DNA of 64,000 nucleotides from positions 434,001 to 498,000 of the forward strand of contig NZ_JAFEMW010000005.1 in the NCBI RefSeq assembly GCF_016892625.1, given 5' to 3'. This stretch comes from Brevibacterium sp. RIT 803. Lineage in GTDB: Bacteria > Actinomycetota > Actinomycetes > Actinomycetales > Brevibacteriaceae. Positions 19,028 through 28,416 of the stretch are shown here, one piece after another. The notes under the pieces were generated by a model, which saw nothing but the letters and a program-made list of their open reading frames with translations, had not been told where the DNA came from and searched no databases. The position numbers and the translations under genes are program-made. Position 1 is the stretch's first letter. Each line of letters starts with the position of its first letter.

Positions 19028-20641
19028 GTGAAGAAACGGATAATGGCGGTGCTTGCCAGCGTCGTCCTGCTGGGCGGGTGCACGCCGGTCCAACCGCTCG
19101 GCGAACCGCCCGAGCGACCCGACGTGAAGTCGGTCGATGCCGACGCCGGAGCCTTCGAAGAAGGCGGAGATCTCGTCATGGCGCTGTCCTCGGAACCGGA
19201 TCGCCTCGACCCGACGACATCTTCCTCTCTCTACACCCGATATGTCATGCAGACGATGTGCCAGAAGCTCTACGACATCGATGCGAACGGTGAGATCACG
19301 CCGATGCTCGCAACCTCGCTGCCGGATGTCTCCACAGATGGAAAGACCGTGCGCATCCCGGTCAAGGACGGTGTGCGATTCGCCGACGGCACCGACTTCG
19401 ACGCCGAGGCGGTCAAGACGACCATCGAACGCGGGCTCAACCTCGAAGAGTCATCCCGCTCTGCAGAACTCGGCCCGATCAACGATGTGACCGCCATTGA
19501 CGATCACACCCTCGAGGTCACGTTCGACGAGCCCTTCGCGCCATTCACCGCGGCCCTGGCCGATCGTGCCGGGATGATCATGTCGCCGGCGGCCCTGGAC
19601 GAGGCGGGTGAGGACTTCGGCGACCACCCGGTGTGCGTCGGGCCGTTCAAGTTTGAGAAGCGCATCGCGCAGACGTCGATCAAGGTCGTCAAGGACCCCA
19701 ACTACTACGATGCCGACAAGGTACACCTCGACTCGATCACCTATCAGATCATGTCGGATGCAAACATTCGTGCTGCGAACATCCGCTCCGGCGATGTGCA
19801 GGTCGCGGACACGATCTCCCCGCAGGACGTCGACGCTCTCACAGAGGAATCGGGAATCGGACTCCTGCAGTCGAACTCTCTGGGATACCAAGGGCTGACT
19901 GTGAACATGGGCTTCGGCGACAATCCGGAGAACTTCGAGACGCCACTGGGCCAGGATCCGAAGGTGCGCAAGGCACTGTCGATGGCCTTCGATCGCAAGG
20001 CATTGGTCAACACCGTATTCAACGGGTGGTTCTCACCGGCGTGCTCCGGCATCTCTCCGGACAGCCCCTTCGCAACCAAGGCGAGCGACGAGTGCGTCGA
20101 CTACGATCCAGCCGGCGCGAAGAAGCTTCTCGAGGATGCGGGAGTCGAACTTCCGCTCAAGGTGAATATGAAGGTTTCGAACACTCAGGACACACTTCGC
20201 TTCGCTCAGGCCGTTCAGGCCTCCACCAAGGAAGCAGGCTTCGACATCACGGTCCAGCCGATGGAATACACGGCCCTGCTCGATGCCCAGGACCGCGGCG
20301 ACTACGAGCTCCTCCAGCTGGGCTGGTCCGGACGCGTCGATCCGCACGGAAACCTCTATACCTTCCACTACCCAGGCGCCGGCAACAACGTCACAGGGGT
20401 CGACGACGACAGACTCAGCAATCTGCTCACCCGAGCCAGTGAAGCCACAGACATCGATGAGCGCAAGAAGCTCTACGGCGAAGCCTCACAGCGGATCGGT
20501 GAACTCAACTCGATCATCTATCTCTACCGGCAGAAGAACCTCACGGCCTACACCGATGATGTGTCCGGCATCGATGTGTTCTCCGACGGCGTCGTCCATC
20601 TCTCCGAAGCCGGATTTTTGAAGAAGGACGCTCAGCGATGA
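19028..20641 (+). CDS. Peptide ABC transporter substrate-binding lipoprotein (SBP_bac_5)
   Basis: A 537-residue extracytoplasmic receptor of the DppA/OppA/NikA/GsiB family. The start chosen is GTG 19028, five bases after CACAGGAG. It gives a short lipoprotein signal with lipobox LLGGC (Cys18). The ATG at 19004 would add eight polar residues and has no SD. Family features include DRLDPTTSSSLYTRYVMQTMCQKLYD, GDVQVADTISPQDV and KVRKALSMAFDRKALV. It heads an operon with two permeases, a gamma-glutamyltransferase and a fused ATPase, which points to gamma-glutamyl peptides such as glutathione as ligand. Confidence 0.92.
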   Translation: MKKRIMAVLASVVLLGGCTPVQPLGEPPERPDVKSVDADAGAFEEGGDLVMALSSEPDRLDPTTSSSLYTRYVMQTMCQKLYDIDANGEITPMLATSLPDVSTDGKTVRIPVKDGVRFADGTDFDAEAVKTTIERGLNLEESSRSAELGPINDVTAIDDHTLEVTFDEPFAPFTAALADRAGMIMSPAALDEAGEDFGDHPVCVGPFKFEKRIAQTSIKVVKDPNYYDADKVHLDSITYQIMSDANIRAANIRSGDVQVADTISPQDVDALTEESGIGLLQSNSLGYQGLTVNMGFGDNPENFETPLGQDPKVRKALSMAFDRKALVNTVFNGWFSPACSGISPDSPFATKASDECVDYDPAGAKKLLEDAGVELPLKVNMKVSNTQDTLRFAQAVQASTKEAGFDITVQPMEYTALLDAQDRGDYELLQLGWSGRVDPHGNLYTFHYPGAGNNVTGVDDDRLSNLLTRASEATDIDERKKLYGEASQRIGELNSIIYLYRQKNLTAYTDDVSGIDVFSDGVVHLSEAGFLKKDAQR

Positions 20642-21594
20642 CTCGATTCGTGCTCACCAAGATCTTCCACGCCATCATCACCTTCGTGCTCTCAGGCATC
20701 GTCATCTTCTTCGGTGTGCGCATGCTTCCCGGCGACCCGGCTCTGGCGATGGCAGGTGAAGAGGCGACCCCTGAACGACTCGACTCGATCCGCGCCGACC
20801 TCGGGCTCGACCAGCCTCTGCTCGTCCAGTTCGTCAAGTTCTTGGGCGACATCGTCACCGGCGACCTCGGCGAATCCACGCGGACAGGCTTGGCCGTGAC
20901 CGAGATGATTGCGACCACCTTGCCAGTGACCCTGTGGCTGTCGCTGTACGCGATCGTGGTCGCTGTCATCGTGGGCATCACCCTGGGCATGGTCGCAGAA
21001 CGCTTCCGCGGAAAGTGGCCGGAGTTGGGCAGCAACTTCCTCGCTCTCCTCGGCCTTTCGGTTCCGAACTTCTGGCTCGGACTCCTCGCAATCTTGGTCC
21101 TTGCCGTCACTCTCGGTTGGTTCCCTGCCTCGGGGTACGTCGACGTCCTCTCCGACCCGATCCGCGGCATCTACTACCTCACCCTGCCTGCCTTGATCCT
21201 GGGCACCAGTCTGGCCGCCGTCATCACCAGGCAGACCAGGGCCTCGATGATCGAGAGCATGGGCACCGACTATGTGCGCATGGCACGCGCCAAGGGACTG
21301 TCCCGTCCGAGGGTCCTCCTTCGATACGGACTGCGAAACTCGCTCATCGTCCTCGTCACGATCATCGGTCTGCAGCTGGGTGGCCTGATCTCGGGTGCAG
21401 TGGTCACGGAGAGGATCTTCGCCCTGCCGGGAATCGGCAAACTCACCCTCGATGCGGTCTTCTCCCGCGACTATCCGGTCATCCAGGCAGTTGTCCTCGT
21501 GATCACGGCCTCCTACATTCTCATCAACTTGGCCGTCGACATCCTCTATTCGGTCATCAACCCACAGATCCGAGTCAGCGAGGACGCCTCATGA
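20638..21594 (+). CDS. Peptide ABC transporter permease (DppB/GsiC type)
   Basis: A 318-residue six-helix permease. The N-terminus (FGVRMLPGDPA) and the EAA-like loop (RQTRASMIESMGTDYVRMARAKGLSRPRVLLRYGLRNSL, about residues 201-239) that contacts the ATPase are typical of DppB-class subunits. ATGA overlaps join it to the binding-protein gene before and to the second permease after. It forms half of the membrane channel. Confidence 0.93.
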   Translation: MTRFVLTKIFHAIITFVLSGIVIFFGVRMLPGDPALAMAGEEATPERLDSIRADLGLDQPLLVQFVKFLGDIVTGDLGESTRTGLAVTEMIATTLPVTLWLSLYAIVVAVIVGITLGMVAERFRGKWPELGSNFLALLGLSVPNFWLGLLAILVLAVTLGWFPASGYVDVLSDPIRGIYYLTLPALILGTSLAAVITRQTRASMIESMGTDYVRMARAKGLSRPRVLLRYGLRNSLIVLVTIIGLQLGGLISGAVVTERIFALPGIGKLTLDAVFSRDYPVIQAVVLVITASYILINLAVDILYSVINPQIRVSEDAS

Positions 21595-22505
21595 CCACCC
21601 CAATCGTCACGAACACCGACAAGAACACGCAGGGACTCGATCCCGAATTCCACGCCTCGAACAACCGGGCCTGGTGGCTGCTGCGCTCCATCCTGTCCAA
21701 CCCGATGGGGCTCATCGGGTCCGTCATGGTCGCCATCGTGGTGCTCGTCGGACTCTTCGCACCGCTCATCGCCCCCTATGGATTCGCCCAGACGAACTTC
21801 CAAGCTCCATTCCAAGTGCCGGGCACGATCGGCTTCGTCCTCGGCACCGACGACCTCGGCAGAGACGTTCTCTCCAGGCTCGCATTCGGTGTTCGCGCCT
21901 CGCTCCAGGTGGGGCTCCTGGCAGTTGCGCTGGCCGTCATCGTCGGCACGCCTCTGGGCCTCTTGGCAGGATACTTCCGGGGCCTCGACGCGGTCATCTC
22001 CCGACTGACCGATGTCACCCTGGCATTTCCATTCCTCATCATCGCCGTCGGGCTGGCAGCCATTTCCGGGCCCAGCCTGGCCAACGCCGCGATCGCGTTG
22101 GGCATCTCCCAGGTACCCACGATGATCAGAGTGGTCAGAGGTGAGACGATGCGGCTGAAATCGGCCGATTTCGTCAAGGCCGCGATCGCCACTGACGCGT
22201 CGAAGGCACGTATTCTGGGCATGCATGTCCTACCGAACATCGCTTCGGCGATCATCGTGCAGGCCACCGTCATCATTCCCACCGCAGTGATCGGAGAATC
22301 GATCCTCTCCTTCCTCGGCCTGGGTATCCAGCCGCCCTCACCCAGCCTGGGCATCATGCTCTCCGACGCGCAGCAGTACATCTTCCGTGCACCGTCGACC
22401 GCGCTGTTCCCCGGGCTGGCGATCCTGGTCATCTGCTTGGCCTTCAACCTCTTCGGGGACGCCCTGCGCGACGCCCTCGACCCCAATTCGAAGAAGGGAC
22501 ACTGA
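21591..22505 (+). CDS. Peptide ABC transporter permease (DppC/GsiD type)
   Basis: A 304-residue permease with the N-terminal OppC_N helix, GTDDLGRDVLSRLAFGVRASLQVG after it, and an EAA-like loop (RGETMRLKSADFVKAAIATDASKARILGMHVLPN). The frame is open long before, but ATG 21591 overlapping the previous stop gives the family length and the right N-terminus. It completes the heterodimeric channel. The gamma-glutamyltransferase gene begins one base after its stop. Confidence 0.93.
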   Translation: MTTPIVTNTDKNTQGLDPEFHASNNRAWWLLRSILSNPMGLIGSVMVAIVVLVGLFAPLIAPYGFAQTNFQAPFQVPGTIGFVLGTDDLGRDVLSRLAFGVRASLQVGLLAVALAVIVGTPLGLLAGYFRGLDAVISRLTDVTLAFPFLIIAVGLAAISGPSLANAAIALGISQVPTMIRVVRGETMRLKSADFVKAAIATDASKARILGMHVLPNIASAIIVQATVIIPTAVIGESILSFLGLGIQPPSPSLGIMLSDAQQYIFRAPSTALFPGLAILVICLAFNLFGDALRDALDPNSKKGH

Positions 22506-22506
22506 T

Positions 22507-24312
22507 ATGTCATTCACCCCACCCGCGGCTTTCACCACTCGGCCCACTCTGGAGGGCCACTTCGGAATGGCCGCCTCCACCCACTGGTTGGCCACTGCTG
22601 CTTCACAGGCTGTGCTCGAACGGGGCGGCAACGCCTTCGATGCGGCCGTGGCCGGAGCCTTTCTCCTCCATGTGGTCGAACCCCATCTCAACGGTCCCGG
22701 CGGTGACATGACAGGAGTCTTCGCCACCGCCGAGGATCCGGCGAACCCGCAGATCATGATGGGGCAGGGTCCGGCACCGGCAGCTGCAACCATCGAGCAC
22801 TATCGCAATGAGGGACTCGATATGGTCCCCGGCGCCGGGGCACTCGCCTCTGCGGTGCCCGGCGCCGTCGACTCCTGGCTCAATCTGCTCGAGCACCACG
22901 GCTCTTGGGAACTCGCCGACGTCCTCGATTTCGCCATCGACTACGCCGAGAACGGGCACCCCGTTCTCGGTCGAGTCGTGGGCACCATCGAACGCGTTCA
23001 AGAGCTCTTCACCGAACACTGGCCCACGTCGGCAGCCCAGTGGATGCCGGAGGGTCAGATCCCGAAAATCGGTGATCTCATCTATAACCGCCCCTATGCC
23101 GAGGTCCTGAGGAAGCTCATCGCTGCAGGTGACGGTGTGGAAGGGCGCGCTGCCAGAGTCGCTGCGGCACGTGAGGAATGGAAGTCCGGCTTCGTCGCCG
23201 AGGCGGTCGAGAAGTTCATCTCCACCCCGCACAGGCACTCGACTGGAGGCGACCACGCTGGAGTGATGACAGCAGCCGACTTCGCCGGATTCGACGCACA
23301 TTTCGAGACACCGGTGTCCGTCGATTTCCGCGGCTACTCGATTGCGAAGATCGGAGCCTGGGGGCAGGGCCCGGTGCTGCTCCAGACGCTGAAGATCCTC
23401 GAGGGCTTCGACGACGACCGGCTCGATCCTTCGACCGAGATCGGTGCGCATACGATCCTCGAGGCACTCAAACTCGCGATGGCCGACCGCGACACCTATT
23501 ACGGGGATGCCGATGTCGACCTCGACTGGCTGCTCAGCGAAGAGTACGCCGCAAATCGCCGGGGCCTCATCGCAGATGATGCCTCACTCGAATTCCGACC
23601 CGGCACCGACCGGGCGGGTTCTGTCGCGACCTTCACTCCGCCGCTCGTGCTCGAGGGAGCGGACAAGGAAGCCATGGCCAAGGCGGGCATCGGCGAGCCG
23701 ACTGTGCAGAAGAACGGCGTCAACAACGGCGATACCTGCCACATCGACGTCGTTGACCGTTGGGGCAACATCATCTCAGCCACACCCTCCGGCGGATGGC
23801 TGCAGTCCTCGCCGGTCGTCCCCGAGCTCGGATTCTGCCTGGGAACTCGTCTGCAGATGATGTGGCTTGACGAAACAGCTCCCTCGGCGCTGACCCCCGG
23901 AAAACGCCCGCGCACCACGCTGACTCCGACTCTGATCTCCACAGGCGGTCAACCGATCATCGCGCTCGGTTCACCCGGCGGTGACCAGCAGGAACAGTGG
24001 CAGCTGCTGATGATTCTGCGCATGCTCATCGGCGGCTACGCTCCCCAGCAGGCGATTGATGCTCCCGCACTGCACACCACCTCGTTGGCGGGATCGTTCT
24101 GGCCGCGCACCTGGGTTCCCGGCGGAGCTGTGGTCGAGGACCGCCTCGGCGAGGATGTCATCAATGGGCTGATCGCACGTGGCCACATCGTGACGAGGGC
24201 CGGCGACTGGGAACTGGGCAGGCTCTCCTGCGTGACCCGGGACCCTGCAACCGGTCGCGTCACCGCAGGTGCGAACCCGCGCGGTGCCCAGGGATACGCG
24301 GCAGGCAGATGA
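22507..24312 (+). CDS. Gamma-glutamyltransferase, apparently cytosolic
   Basis: A 601-residue Ntn-hydrolase precursor. Thr410 in NNGDTCHIDVVDRWGNIISAT is the expected self-cleavage site and nucleophile. Earlier blocks (ASTHWLATAASQAVLERGGNAFDAAVAGAFLLHVVEPHLNGPGGD) and later ones (PGKRPRTTLTPTL, LGSPGGDQQ) are diagnostic. Most bacterial GGTs are exported, but this one has no signal peptide (it begins MSFTPPAAFTTRPT), so it should act on imported gamma-glutamyl compounds. Glutathione or another gamma-glutamyl amide or peptide is a plausible substrate, releasing glutamate and, from glutathione, Cys-Gly. The start ATG 22507 follows the permease stop directly. The ATPase gene overlaps its stop. 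Confidence 0.9.
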   Translation: MSFTPPAAFTTRPTLEGHFGMAASTHWLATAASQAVLERGGNAFDAAVAGAFLLHVVEPHLNGPGGDMTGVFATAEDPANPQIMMGQGPAPAAATIEHYRNEGLDMVPGAGALASAVPGAVDSWLNLLEHHGSWELADVLDFAIDYAENGHPVLGRVVGTIERVQELFTEHWPTSAAQWMPEGQIPKIGDLIYNRPYAEVLRKLIAAGDGVEGRAARVAAAREEWKSGFVAEAVEKFISTPHRHSTGGDHAGVMTAADFAGFDAHFETPVSVDFRGYSIAKIGAWGQGPVLLQTLKILEGFDDDRLDPSTEIGAHTILEALKLAMADRDTYYGDADVDLDWLLSEEYAANRRGLIADDASLEFRPGTDRAGSVATFTPPLVLEGADKEAMAKAGIGEPTVQKNGVNNGDTCHIDVVDRWGNIISATPSGGWLQSSPVVPELGFCLGTRLQMMWLDETAPSALTPGKRPRTTLTPTLISTGGQPIIALGSPGGDQQEQWQLLMILRMLIGGYAPQQAIDAPALHTTSLAGSFWPRTWVPGGAVVEDRLGEDVINGLIARGHIVTRAGDWELGRLSCVTRDPATGRVTAGANPRGAQGYAAGR

Positions 24313-25991
24313 TGAGCACTGCGACCGGTGGCGGTGTGGAACCGTCAGAATTCGTCCTCGAGGTCGCTGGCCTCGAAGTCTCCTACGAGCACCCGGTGCT
24401 CCACGATGTGGGCTTCACGTTGGCACCGGGGGAGCGTCTGGCTCTCGTCGGTCAGTCAGGTTCCGGCAAGTCGACGACGATCAGCGCAGTCCTCGGACTC
24501 CTTCCGGGGGCAGGCCATGTCAGTTCCGGCTCTGTGAAGTACCGCGGTGAGGACCTCGTCCACGCCGATCATCAGCGACTCCAAACGCTTCGGGGCCGTT
24601 CGATTGCCTTGGTACCGCAGGATCCCATGGCCAGTCTCAACCCGAGCATGCGCGTGGGCGACCAGATCGCCGACGCTCTGCGGACATACGGAATGTCGAA
24701 TTCCGCCGAGGTGACCCGCAATGTTGTGCGGCTGATGACGGAAGCGGGAATCCCTGACGCGGAGAACCGGCGACGGTCATATCCGCATGAATTCTCCGGT
24801 GGTATGCGGCAGAGGATCCTCATCGCAATCGCCCTGTCAGGTGAACCGGACCTCATCATCGCCGACGAACCGACCTCCGCACTGGATGTGACGGTGCAGA
24901 AGCAGATCCTTGATCATCTGCAGAAACTCGTCACCGAGCGAGGAACTTCGCTGCTCTTCGTCACGCACGACCTCGGCGTCGCCGGGGAGCGGACGGACAC
25001 CATCCTCGTCATGAACGAAGGCCGCGTCGTCGAACGCGGGACACCTCAGCAGGTGCTCGGGAATCCTCAGGACGAGTACACGAAGGCCCTGGTCAAAGCC
25101 GCGCCCAGCATTGCGGTGGAGCGGGACCCGCAGCAGAGGAATCCGGCCGGTGCTGCGGCTCAAGGTTCCCGGGAGAGCAACGACCGCAGCGCCGGTGGGG
25201 ACGCCTCGGCGAACGTGCTCGAGGTCGAAGACCTGCACAAGGTGTACAAGCTGCGCGGCCGCAGCAAAGAGGTGCACGCACTCAAGGGCGTGAGCTTCAG
25301 CGCACAGCGAGGGCAGACGACGGCGGTGATCGGTGAATCCGGTTCCGGAAAGTCGACGATTGCGAAGATCGTCTTGGGCTTGGAAAAGGCCACGAGCGGC
25401 ACAGTTCTCACCGGAGGGCGCAATGTCGATGCCACCTCGCGGGCCGAACGCAGCATACTGCGGCGATTCAGTCAGCCTGTGTTCCAGGACCCGTTCTCCT
25501 CGCTCAACCCGATGTGGGGCATCGAGCGGATCATCGCTGAGCCCCTCGACGTATTCAAGGTCGGCACACGAGCCGAGAGGAAGGACAAGGTCGCCGAGGT
25601 GCTCGACCAAGTGGCTCTGCCCACCTCGATGCTCGAGCGTCGACCCGCCGATCTCTCCGGCGGACAGCGACAGAGGGTTGCGATCGCGCGAGCGCTGATC
25701 AGCGAACCTGAGCTCCTCATCTGCGATGAGGCAGTGTCGGCACTCGACGTCCTGGTCCAGGAGCAGATTCTCGACCTGCTGCGTCGGCTGCAGTCGGAGC
25801 TCGGCGTGAGCTGCCTGTTCATCACGCACGATCTTGCAGTTGTCGCGAACTTGGCAGACGATGTTGTAGTGATGAAGAACGGAGAGGTCGTCGAAGCGGG
25901 CGCGACGAGAGATGTCATCGATCGTCCAGTCGCGGAGTACACGCAGAAGCTGTTGGCCGCTGTGCCAGGTTCCGGTCTGCTCAATGCCTGA
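24309..25991 (+). CDS. Fused dual ATPase of the peptide ABC transporter (DppD-DppF type)
   Basis: A 560-residue fusion of two ABC domains. The first has Walker A GQSGSGKST at about 48-56, Q-loop VPQDP and signature FSGGMRQR. The second has Walker A GESGSGKST at about 342-350 and signature LSGGQRQR. The linker at about 255-300 is rich in Ala/Gly/Asn/Ser and carries the octamer CCTCGGCG. One polypeptide therefore supplies both nucleotide-binding domains, as in GsiA-like proteins. ATG 24309 overlaps the GGT stop; ATG 24312 is equally possible. Confidence 0.94.
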   Translation: MMSTATGGGVEPSEFVLEVAGLEVSYEHPVLHDVGFTLAPGERLALVGQSGSGKSTTISAVLGLLPGAGHVSSGSVKYRGEDLVHADHQRLQTLRGRSIALVPQDPMASLNPSMRVGDQIADALRTYGMSNSAEVTRNVVRLMTEAGIPDAENRRRSYPHEFSGGMRQRILIAIALSGEPDLIIADEPTSALDVTVQKQILDHLQKLVTERGTSLLFVTHDLGVAGERTDTILVMNEGRVVERGTPQQVLGNPQDEYTKALVKAAPSIAVERDPQQRNPAGAAAQGSRESNDRSAGGDASANVLEVEDLHKVYKLRGRSKEVHALKGVSFSAQRGQTTAVIGESGSGKSTIAKIVLGLEKATSGTVLTGGRNVDATSRAERSILRRFSQPVFQDPFSSLNPMWGIERIIAEPLDVFKVGTRAERKDKVAEVLDQVALPTSMLERRPADLSGGQRQRVAIARALISEPELLICDEAVSALDVLVQEQILDLLRRLQSELGVSCLFITHDLAVVANLADDVVVMKNGEVVEAGATRDVIDRPVAEYTQKLLAAVPGSGLLNA

Positions 25992-26715
25992 GCCCGGTTC
26001 TCGATCGCGGTCAAGTTCGGCTGCGAAGCCGAGTGCGGCTTCGCCCTCGAACAGCATCGCGGTCGGGGCGAAGATCCGCCACGACATCATCAAAGGCGTG
26101 CATCCGCCCGGAGGCAAGCTCCGCGAGGCGGCCCTGGCGAAGCAGTACGACGTCTCGCGGATCCCGATTCGAGAGGCATTGCGCTCCCTCGAATCTGAAG
26201 GGCTCGTCGAGTCTCGGCCCTACAGCGGCAGCATGGTCGCCCCGTCACCGATCGAGGACGCTGAGGATCTGTTCGAGATCCGCATCGTCCTGGAATCCGC
26301 GACCGCCAAACGAGCTGCGAAGCGCGCAGCGCAGCAGAGCAGCGGAGGGGTCCCGGATGAGCGTTGGCGGATGATTCGCAAGGAGATCAACGAGATCCTC
26401 GCCGCCGGTGACATCGTCATCGGAGAGGAACGCTACGAGGACCTCGCGGTGCTCAACATGCGCTTCCACTTCGCAATCGCCGAACTCAGCGGCAGCCTCT
26501 CCTTCGTCAGCCTCCTGCGCCAGATCTCAGGGAAGATCGAATGGCTCTACTCCCTCAACGTCACCCGTCGAGGACCGCAGGCATGGCCCGAGCACCGCGA
26601 CATCATCGCAGCCATCGATGCCGGACAGGAGACGAAGGCCGCCGAGGTGATGGGACAGCACGTCCGTCGCAGCCGGGATTCGTACTTTGCCATGATGGCC
26701 GACAGGCCTGCCTAG
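25984..26715 (+). CDS. GntR-family regulator (FCD type), probable controller of the peptide operon
   Basis: A 243-residue regulator whose start ATG lies eight bases inside the ATPase gene. The first 25 residues are a Ser/Ala/Pro-rich lead. The winged helix follows (IRHDIIKGVHPPGGKLREAALAKQYDVSRIPIREALRSLESEGLVESRP, about residues 30-80). The all-helical FCD domain contains EIRIVLES and the MRFHFAIAEL metal/ligand helix. The matching TTGTATACAA-like sites before the operon suggest feedback control by an imported ligand. Confidence 0.9.
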   Translation: MPEPGSRSRSSSAAKPSAASPSNSIAVGAKIRHDIIKGVHPPGGKLREAALAKQYDVSRIPIREALRSLESEGLVESRPYSGSMVAPSPIEDAEDLFEIRIVLESATAKRAAKRAAQQSSGGVPDERWRMIRKEINEILAAGDIVIGEERYEDLAVLNMRFHFAIAELSGSLSFVSLLRQISGKIEWLYSLNVTRRGPQAWPEHRDIIAAIDAGQETKAAEVMGQHVRRSRDSYFAMMADRPA

Positions 26716-26721
26716 ACGAGT

Positions 26722-27846
26722 TCAGCCAAGGCGACCGCTGGCAATGAATTCCGTGAGGCGTTCCCGGTAGGGGACCGTGTCGATGCCTGCCTCTGCGAGC
26801 CACTCCGGCGAATAGTACTTGTCGAGGTAGCGCTCGCCCGGGTCGCAGATCAGCGACACCAGACTTCCCCTCTGCCCGGCTGCCTTCATCTGCGACACGA
26901 TGCGGAATGCGGCCCACAGGCCGGTGCCGGTCGAAGCCCCGGCACGACGCCCCATCAGTTTCTCGAGCAGCTGGATGGAGGCGATGGCGGCAGCATCGGG
27001 AACATGCATCATCCGATCGATGCTCGAGGGGATGAAGCTCGCCTCGACCCGCTGTCGTCCGATGCCCTCGATCCGGGATCCCTGATCGGTCGTCGCCGCC
27101 GGATCATGGTCGCGCCATCCGGCGAAGAAGGCTGAATTGTCAGGATCGGCTACACAGATGCCGGTGGCCCGACCGGTGTAGCGAACGTATCTGGCCAGGG
27201 TCGCCGATGTGCCGCCCGTTCCGGCGGTGGCGATGATCCAGGACGGTTCGGGGTAGGTCTCGCTCGACATCTGATCGAAGATCGACTCGGCGATATTGTT
27301 GTTGCCGCGCCAGTCCGTGGCTCGCTCCGCGTAAGTGAATTGATCCATGTAGTGACCGCCGGACTCCGCAGCCAGATCAGCTGCGACTGCGTAGACCTCG
27401 TTGGCGTTGTCGACGAAATGGCAGGTGCCGCCGTAGAACTCGATGAGTGAGATCTTCTGGGCGCTCGTCGATCGCGCCATGACTGCGATGAACGGGACGC
27501 CGATGAGCTGGGCGAAATACGCCTCGGAGACCGCGGTCGATCCGCTGGAGGCCTCGACGACCGGCCGGCCGGGGCGAATCCAGCCATTGCACAGTGCGTG
27601 GAGGAAGAGCGAGCGGGCCAAGCGGTGTTTGAGCGACCCGGTGGGATGGCTCGACTCGTCTTTGAGATAGAGGTCGATTCGCCACGCAGAAGGCAGCGGC
27701 ACGTGCAGCAGGTGCGTGTCCGAGGATCTGTTGGCATCTGACTTCACCGCTCCGATGGCTCCAGCCAGCCACTGGCGGGCCTCGGAATCGTAGCGGTCGA
27801 TATCCTCTTCGGCAGGCGCGCTCGTGTGAGCGTGTGAGTCGGTCAT
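26722..27846 (-). CDS. PLP-dependent cysteine synthase-fold enzyme, Cds1-like L-cysteine desulfhydrase
   Basis: A 374-residue fold-type II PLP enzyme. The cofactor lysine is Lys73 in HPTGSLKHR, and the phosphate-binding loop is ATAGTGGTSATLARY. TGSLKHRLARSLF, GGTCHFVDN and WRGNNNIAESIF recall mycobacterial Cds1 (Rv3684), which degrades cysteine to pyruvate, ammonia and sulfide. A longer start at 27921 exists, but its 25 extra residues look non-conserved. It converges on the gamma-glutamyltransferase/ABC operon with a six-base gap. That operon would deliver cysteine from glutathione, so the two may be linked, though they are transcribed separately. Confidence 0.8.
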   Translation of the reverse strand: MTDSHAHTSAPAEEDIDRYDSEARQWLAGAIGAVKSDANRSSDTHLLHVPLPSAWRIDLYLKDESSHPTGSLKHRLARSLFLHALCNGWIRPGRPVVEASSGSTAVSEAYFAQLIGVPFIAVMARSTSAQKISLIEFYGGTCHFVDNANEVYAVAADLAAESGGHYMDQFTYAERATDWRGNNNIAESIFDQMSSETYPEPSWIIATAGTGGTSATLARYVRYTGRATGICVADPDNSAFFAGWRDHDPAATTDQGSRIEGIGRQRVEASFIPSSIDRMMHVPDAAAIASIQLLEKLMGRRAGASTGTGLWAAFRIVSQMKAAGQRGSLVSLICDPGERYLDKYYSPEWLAEAGIDTVPYRERLTEFIASGRLG

Positions 27847-27917
27847 GACCTCGAGCTTATGGGATACCTCAGACGATGCGACAGCGCCGGCGCTGAATGG
27901 GCCGGCGCTGTCAGCGC

Positions 27918-28415
27918 TCACTGAATCCCGGCGAGCATCCTCTCGAGCTTGTCGTAACCTTCGCGAATGCCGTGCTCCATACCGGAGGCGACCATGCCGT
28001 CGCGAGATTCGAGGGAGTCGAAGACCGACGTCGACTGCAGGCGGGTCCGCCCATCGCCCAAGTCAGTGAGCGTGAGGATCTCGAGGTTCACGGCATCCGG
28101 AAAGCCTTCGAAGGTGAAGGTCTGGACGATGCGCTCGTTCTCCCGCACCTCGTGGAAGGATCCGAAGAAGCCGTACTCACCGTTGTCATCGGTCGAGATG
28201 TAGCTCCATTTCCCGCCGGTCTTCGCGTCCCATTCGCGGATCGTGTTCGTGATCGTGTCGGGTCCACACCATTTGACGAAGAGTTCTGGGTCGGTGTGGG
28301 CGCGGAACACCTTGTTCGGGGTGGCCGCGAAGTCACGAGTGATCGAGACAGTCTGGACGCCATCCGGGACGTCGAGTTTCAGAGTCGAGTAGTCAGTGTC
28401 GTTCGTGGTGGTCAT
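27918..28415 (-). CDS. AHSA1-family SRPBCC protein
   Basis: A 165-residue START/Bet v1-like protein. ITRDFAATPNKVFRAHTDPELFVKWCGP near residues 24-51 and the C-terminal GMEHGIREGYDKLERML are characteristic. These proteins bind hydrophobic ligands in a deep cavity, and the ligand here is unknown. The gene starts one base after the stop of the ArsR gene, forming the very common ArsR/AHSA1 pair. Confidence 0.9.
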   Translation of the reverse strand: MTTTNDTDYSTLKLDVPDGVQTVSITRDFAATPNKVFRAHTDPELFVKWCGPDTITNTIREWDAKTGGKWSYISTDDNGEYGFFGSFHEVRENERIVQTFTFEGFPDAVNLEILTLTDLGDGRTRLQSTSVFDSLESRDGMVASGMEHGIREGYDKLERMLAGIQ

Positions 28416-28416
28416 G

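Noticed and set aside
20934..21590. Upstream extension of the DppC frame
   Set aside because: It overlaps the DppB gene in another frame and is not membrane-like. ATG 21591 overlaps the previous stop and begins a normal permease.
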